From Herpetosiphon aurantiacus DSM 785 (GTDB lineage Bacteria; Chloroflexota; Chloroflexia; Chloroflexales; Herpetosiphonaceae), in the NCBI GenBank assembly GCA_000018565.1, contig CP000875.1, forward strand, positions 1,565,199 through 1,629,198: a stretch of DNA of 64,000 bases. Reading direction: 5' to 3'. Positions 60,213-64,000 of the stretch are shown here, piece by piece. Positions within the stretch are counted from its first letter, which is position 1. Each line of letters begins with the position of its first letter. Position numbers and translations under genes: made by a program. The notes under the pieces are model-generated. The model was not told the origin of the DNA. It did no database searches and was given only the letters and a program-made list of their open reading frames with translations.

Positions 60213-61997
60213 TTAACCGCGTGGTTCAACTCCATCGGCCAAGCGCAAGCCAAGCTCGCGTAATTGCTTGGCATCAACCGATGATGGCGCATTCATCATC
60301 AGATCTTCGGCGCGTTGAGTTTTGGGGAAGGCAATCACATCGCGAATGTTGTCGGTATCAGCCAACAACATCACCAAGCGATCGATGCCTGGGGCCATAC
60401 CGCCATGAGGTGGTGCGCCATATTCGAAGGCTTCCAACATATGCCCAAAGCGCTTTTGAATTTCTTCAGGGCTGTAGGGCAAGCGATCAAAAATGTATTG
60501 CTGAATGCTGCGATCGTGAATCCGAATTGAGCCAGAAGCCAACTCGTAGCCGTTACATACCAAGTCGTATGAGGCGGCCCGCACGCCTTCAAACTCGCCG
60601 CGCTGCATTTTTTCAACATCGGCAGGGTTGACCATACAGAATGGATGGTGAGCGGCATCCCATTCGCCACTTTCGGCATTGTATTCAAACATTGGGAAGT
60701 CGATTACCCAGGCAAAATGCATCAGATCTTTGTCGGCAAGATCGAGCCGCTTGGCCATTTCGCGCCGTACTTTATCTAACGAGGCCGCTACCACTGCTGG
60801 TTTGTCGGCAACATAGACAATTAAGTCGCCAGCTTCAGCCGCCGTTGCACTCTTTAATTGATCAAGTTGGGCTTGCTCGAAGAATTTTGCGATTGGCGAG
60901 CGCACGCTGCCATCAGCTTCGATCGCCATCCAAGCCATGCCTTTGGCTCCACCAATTTTGGCAACTTCTTGCAGATCGTCGATTTGCTTACGTGAATAGC
61001 TGCCACAGCCAGGCAAGCGAATGGCTTGAACTTTGCCGCCGCTGCTGAGTGCACCAGTAAACACGCCAAATTGGCTATCTTTGACGATTTCGCCTACGTT
61101 GACAAATTTCAAGTCGTAGCGCAAATCGGGCTTATCGGAGCCGTAATATTCAATCGCGTCGGCGTAGGTGAGCCGTGGGAAGGGCGAAACCAAGCGTTTG
61201 TGCGGCGTGACATTGGCCACCAGTTCAGTCATCAAGCGTTCGACAACATCAAGTACATCATCTTGCTCAACAAAGCTCATCTCAATGTCGAGTTGAGTGA
61301 ATTCAGGCTGGCGGTCGGCGCGTAAATCTTCATCACGCATACAACGCGCAATTTGGAAATACTTGTCGATCCCCGAAACCATCAACAATTGCTTAAGTTG
61401 TTGTGGCGATTGGGGCAATGCATAAAATTCGCCTGGATGTAAGCGACTTGGCACAAGATAGTCGCGTGCGCCTTCGGGCGTGCTTTTCATCAAAATCGGG
61501 GTTTCAATTTCCCAAAAGCCCTCGCGATCCATCCAATCGCGCATAAATTTGATCGTGCGATGGCGTAACCCCAAGATATGCTGTTGGCGTTCGCGGCGCA
61601 ATTCAATATAGCGATATTTCAAGCGCAGCGCTTCATCCTCGCCACCATCACGATTCACCAAGATTGGCGGAGTTTTGGCAGTGTTGAGAATCTTGGCACT
61701 TTGCACTTCGAGTTCGATCGCGCCAGTTGCCAAATTGGCATTTTCTGCGCCCTCAAGCCGTGAGCGCACCCGCCCAGTTACCTGAATCACATACTCATTT
61801 TTGATGCTATCGAGCATAGCGCGAGCTTCGGGATTCGACGAAGGATCAACAATCACTTGGGTCAAGCCATAGCGATCACGCAAATCTAAAAAGAGCACCG
61901 TGCCGTGATCACGGCGGCGATGAACCCAACCAGCTAACGTCACGGTTTGGTCGATGTGGTCGCGGCGCAACTCGCCGCAGGTGTGAGTTCGGAGCAT
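60213..61997 (-). CDS. aspS: Aspartate-tRNA ligase (AspRS/AsnRS class II, bacterial type)
   Basis: 594 residues, start [14 protein letters not shown] with GAGGAGAGCAG upstream, which excludes the longer frame. Anticodon-binding OB fold ([20 protein letters not shown]), motif 2 [16 protein letters not shown] then [24 protein letters not shown] insertion domain, and motif 3 [14 protein letters not shown]. Full length for bacterial AspRS. Charges tRNA-Asp in the cytosol. Confidence 0.95.
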   Translation of the reverse strand: MLRTHTCGELRRDHIDQTVTLAGWVHRRRDHGTVLFLDLRDRYGLTQVIVDPSSNPEARAMLDSIKNEYVIQVTGRVRSRLEGAENANLATGAIELEVQSAKILNTAKTPPILVNRDGGEDEALRLKYRYIELRRERQQHILGLRHRTIKFMRDWMDREGFWEIETPILMKSTPEGARDYLVPSRLHPGEFYALPQSPQQLKQLLMVSGIDKYFQIARCMRDEDLRADRQPEFTQLDIEMSFVEQDDVLDVVERLMTELVANVTPHKRLVSPFPRLTYADAIEYYGSDKPDLRYDLKFVNVGEIVKDSQFGVFTGALSSGGKVQAIRLPGCGSYSRKQIDDLQEVAKIGGAKGMAWMAIEADGSVRSPIAKFFEQAQLDQLKSATAAEAGDLIVYVADKPAVVAASLDKVRREMAKRLDLADKDLMHFAWVIDFPMFEYNAESGEWDAAHHPFCMVNPADVEKMQRGEFEGVRAASYDLVCNGYELASGSIRIHDRSIQQYIFDRLPYSPEEIQKRFGHMLEAFEYGAPPHGGMAPGIDRLVMLLADTDNIRDVIAFPKTQRAEDLMMNAPSSVDAKQLRELGLRLADGVEPRG

Positions 61998-62259
61998 ACG
62001 ACTGCTCTCCTCGCGTTTGGATACTAACAAAGCCAAAGCCACGCCTAGAAGCAGCACGTCGGTGTGCAATCAGCGTTGATAACGCGGCTAGAGCCGTTGG
62101 GCGACAACACAATGTTGCGTATTTTAACACAAGGATGCTGCTTGTGTCGCATCTGGCTTTTGTGCTATGCTTGTTGTGCCGCTCACAGCAGTTCATAAAC
62201 TGCAACATTTTAATAATTACCACGTATAGAAGCTACACTAGGATGTGGAGAAAACGCCC

Positions 62260-62862
62260 ATGAAGGTATGGACAACGTGGTACAACTTACCATTTTTAAT
62301 TAGTCTTGGCCTTGGCTTGGTCTTTGCAGTGTTGCAAATCGTTGGTGGCTTCGGCGACCACGATAGCGATGCTGATATTGATAGCGATGGTCACGATTTT
62401 TTTGATGGCGCTCTCGATACCCTTGGGGTTGGCAAAGTGCCCCTGATGTTTATCCTCGTTAGTTTTTTATCGCTGTTTGGCTTGATTGGCCTCCTGCTGA
62501 ATGCAGTAGCGTTTCAATTTGATAGCGTGTACCCCAGTTGGTTTTTTGCGGTGGTGTTGGTGCTGAGTTTGCCCTTGGCCTTTGTCGGAACCAGCCGTAC
62601 CAGTCGCTTATTCGCTAAATTAGCTCCTGAAAATAGCCTGATCGTTGGTTTTGAGCAATTGGTTGGGCGGGTTGGGCGAGTTAGTAGCCCAACGATTAGC
62701 GTAACCTATGGCCGAGTTGAGGTGCGTGATCCCCATGGCACAGTGCACACGGTATTTGCTCAATTAGCAACTGGCGAACCATTACCAACCAATACTGAAG
62801 TCGCTTTGGTTGAATACGATCAAGCTAAGCGTTGTTTTATTGCCAAACAATTTGGTCGTTAG
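62260..62862 (+). CDS. NfeD/YqiJ-like membrane protein
   Basis: 200 residues, GTGGAG upstream of MKVWTTWYNL. Three TM helices (about 8-28, 60-85, 95-115) followed by an OB-like C-terminal domain (VGRVGRVSSPTISVTYGRVE). An acidic DHDSDADIDSDGHD loop follows TM1. Pairs with the flotillin gene that follows 150 bp later, as in YqiJ-YqiK. Confidence 0.7.
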   Translation: MKVWTTWYNLPFLISLGLGLVFAVLQIVGGFGDHDSDADIDSDGHDFFDGALDTLGVGKVPLMFILVSFLSLFGLIGLLLNAVAFQFDSVYPSWFFAVVLVLSLPLAFVGTSRTSRLFAKLAPENSLIVGFEQLVGRVGRVSSPTISVTYGRVEVRDPHGTVHTVFAQLATGEPLPTNTEVALVEYDQAKRCFIAKQFGR

Positions 62863-63009
62863 TTTTAGATATTGGGTTGAGTTTGAGGAATGCTCAAATG
62901 TGATGATTATAGCTTTTTGAAAGAAGGAACATGTTACGAGGGAACGTCTCTAGGATGGCTGTTTGAGTAGAGTATTGCTGCCATCCTGGGTTATAAGGAG
63001 TTATTGATA

Positions 63010-64000
63010 ATGGAACAGATTGCAGTGTTAGTCGGGATTACCCTACTGGTCGTGATTCTGTTGGTTGTGGTGTTTTTTGCCTTGGTCAACCATTTTTATG
63101 TGAAAGCACCAGCCGACCGTACCTATGTGCGAACTGGTGGCAGCAAACCAAAGGTTGTTTTCAATGGTGGTAGCTGGGTGATTCCAGCTTTTCATGAAAT
63201 TACCTGGGTTGATTTGCGCACGATGGATATTGATGTCGAGCGGACGGAAGCCAATGCGTTGCTGACGATCGACCCCCAATATGCCGATATTCGGGCAATT
63301 TTCTTTATCAAAGTTAATCCAATTGCTGAAGATATTGAACGCGCTGCCCGTACCATCGGTGGCAAAGAAGTTAATACCGATAGTGTAAAACGTTTGGTTG
63401 AAAGTAAATTGGAAGGTGCACTGCGCGACGTAGCTGCTACCTTTACCTTGATGTCATTGCACCAAGAGCGGGAAAAATTTGTTGAGCGAGTGCAAAATTT
63501 GGTGCGTAGCGATTTAGCTGAAAATGGTTTGGTGCTTGAAGCAGTTTCAATTACCACATTAAAGAGTGCTCGCCAAGGGAGTTTTGGCACTGATGATGTG
63601 TTCGGGGCGCAAGTGGCGCGGGCCAATGCCGAAGTTATTCAGCAAGCGCTCAAACAACGCAACGAAATTGATCAAATGACCCAAACTGAAATTGCCAAGC
63701 GCAATGCTACTGCTGAGCAAGAACGCAATACGATCGAGCGCCAAAAGCAACTTGAAATTGCTCGACGTAATGCTTCGACTTCGCAAGAACAAAATGATAT
63801 TGAACGCTCCAGCGAATTGGAAATTACGCGGCGTAATGCTGATGTTGATCAAGAAAAATTGAATTTAGAGCGAAACCTATCGCAAGCTCGCGCCACCCAA
63901 CAACGTGAAATTTTGATTCGCGAATCTGAGGAACGCACTGCTGCTGAGCGAGTGGCTTACGAACAGCAACAAGCTGCTGAATTAAGTCGGGTTGAAAAAG
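63010..64000 (+). CDS. Flotillin/YqiK-like protein (partial, 3' truncated by window)
   Basis: 330 residues seen. Start after AAGGAGTTATTGATA. N-terminal TM (QIAVLVGITLLVVILLVVVF), SPFH/band 7 domain (YVRTGGSKPKVVFNGGSWVI, ADIRAIFFIKVNPIAEDIER), and then a long coiled coil with repeated IERQKQLEIARRNA-type units. Scaffold of membrane microdomains. Confidence 0.85.
   Translation, partial: MEQIAVLVGITLLVVILLVVVFFALVNHFYVKAPADRTYVRTGGSKPKVVFNGGSWVIPAFHEITWVDLRTMDIDVERTEANALLTIDPQYADIRAIFFIKVNPIAEDIERAARTIGGKEVNTDSVKRLVESKLEGALRDVAATFTLMSLHQEREKFVERVQNLVRSDLAENGLVLEAVSITTLKSARQGSFGTDDVFGAQVARANAEVIQQALKQRNEIDQMTQTEIAKRNATAEQERNTIERQKQLEIARRNASTSQEQNDIERSSELEITRRNADVDQEKLNLERNLSQARATQQREILIRESEERTAAERVAYEQQQAAELSRVEK

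Overview
The window looks like a piece of a Chloroflexota chromosome, most likely Herpetosiphon or a close relative. This is inferred from the roughly 50% GC coding style, the secreted protein type at 46.5 kb and the flanking housekeeping genes; no database was searched. It carries a large integrated siphovirus-type prophage or phage-like element with several accessory islands. Host sequence is clear on the right: tRNA-Gly, a small lipoprotein, aspS, and an NfeD/YqiJ-like gene followed by flotillin. On the left there is the 3' end of an FAD amine oxidase gene.

Left part (0.27-8.2 kb): two copies of a 1.78 kb unit (replication-relaxation family gene plus a 146-157 aa gene) lie in inverted orientation. 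They flank about 4.4 kb of small membrane-protein genes. A 17 bp copy of the 3' end of the tRNA-Gly gene sits at 4045-4061 and is the likely left attachment site. The matching site is inside the intact tRNA-Gly gene at 59084-59100, next to the serine recombinase, so the main element probably spans about 4.06-59.1 kb. From 8.3 to 16.7 kb there is accessory cargo: a truncated C5 methyltransferase, a two-TM protein resembling TRADD-N-associated proteins, an MmeI-like restriction-modification fusion and a protein with a HEPN-like motif.

Middle (36.6 down to 16.8 kb, minus strand): a compact late operon. In transcription order it holds a membrane/coiled-coil protein, LLH-type holin, small and large terminase, portal, Mu gpF-like head protein, a zincin-like protein, scaffold-like protein, decoration-like protein, major capsid protein, head-tail connectors, tail tube, tail assembly chaperones with a canonical A AAA AAG -1 frameshift site, tape measure and tail-tip proteins. 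Directly upstream is a perfect-consensus promoter (TTGACA-16-TATAAT) with GTGGGATA repeats behind it. A strong intrinsic terminator begins at about the transcription start.

This promoter/terminator block occurs again at 43.6-43.76 kb. The two copies bracket 6.8 kb of cargo: AT-rich membrane genes, two or three unrecognised genes, and an orphan CRISPR array of 20 repeats. The array is split by a 1.9 kb insertion sequence inserted exactly in a repeat. The second copy points into the CRISPR leader.

Right part (43.8-59.2 kb): a zinc-ribbon protein, a membrane STAS protein, a secreted protein, a repeat-rich control region (palindromes and iterons at 47.8-48.3 kb), five tandem paralogous HTH regulators on the minus strand, and a divergent early operon. 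The early operon encodes an RHH protein, small proteins, a Sak4-like AAA ATPase, a replication initiator-like protein, a DnaC-like loader, an HTH protein and a MazG-like protein. The serine recombinase ends inside the tRNA gene. No cas genes and no recognisable endolysin were seen.
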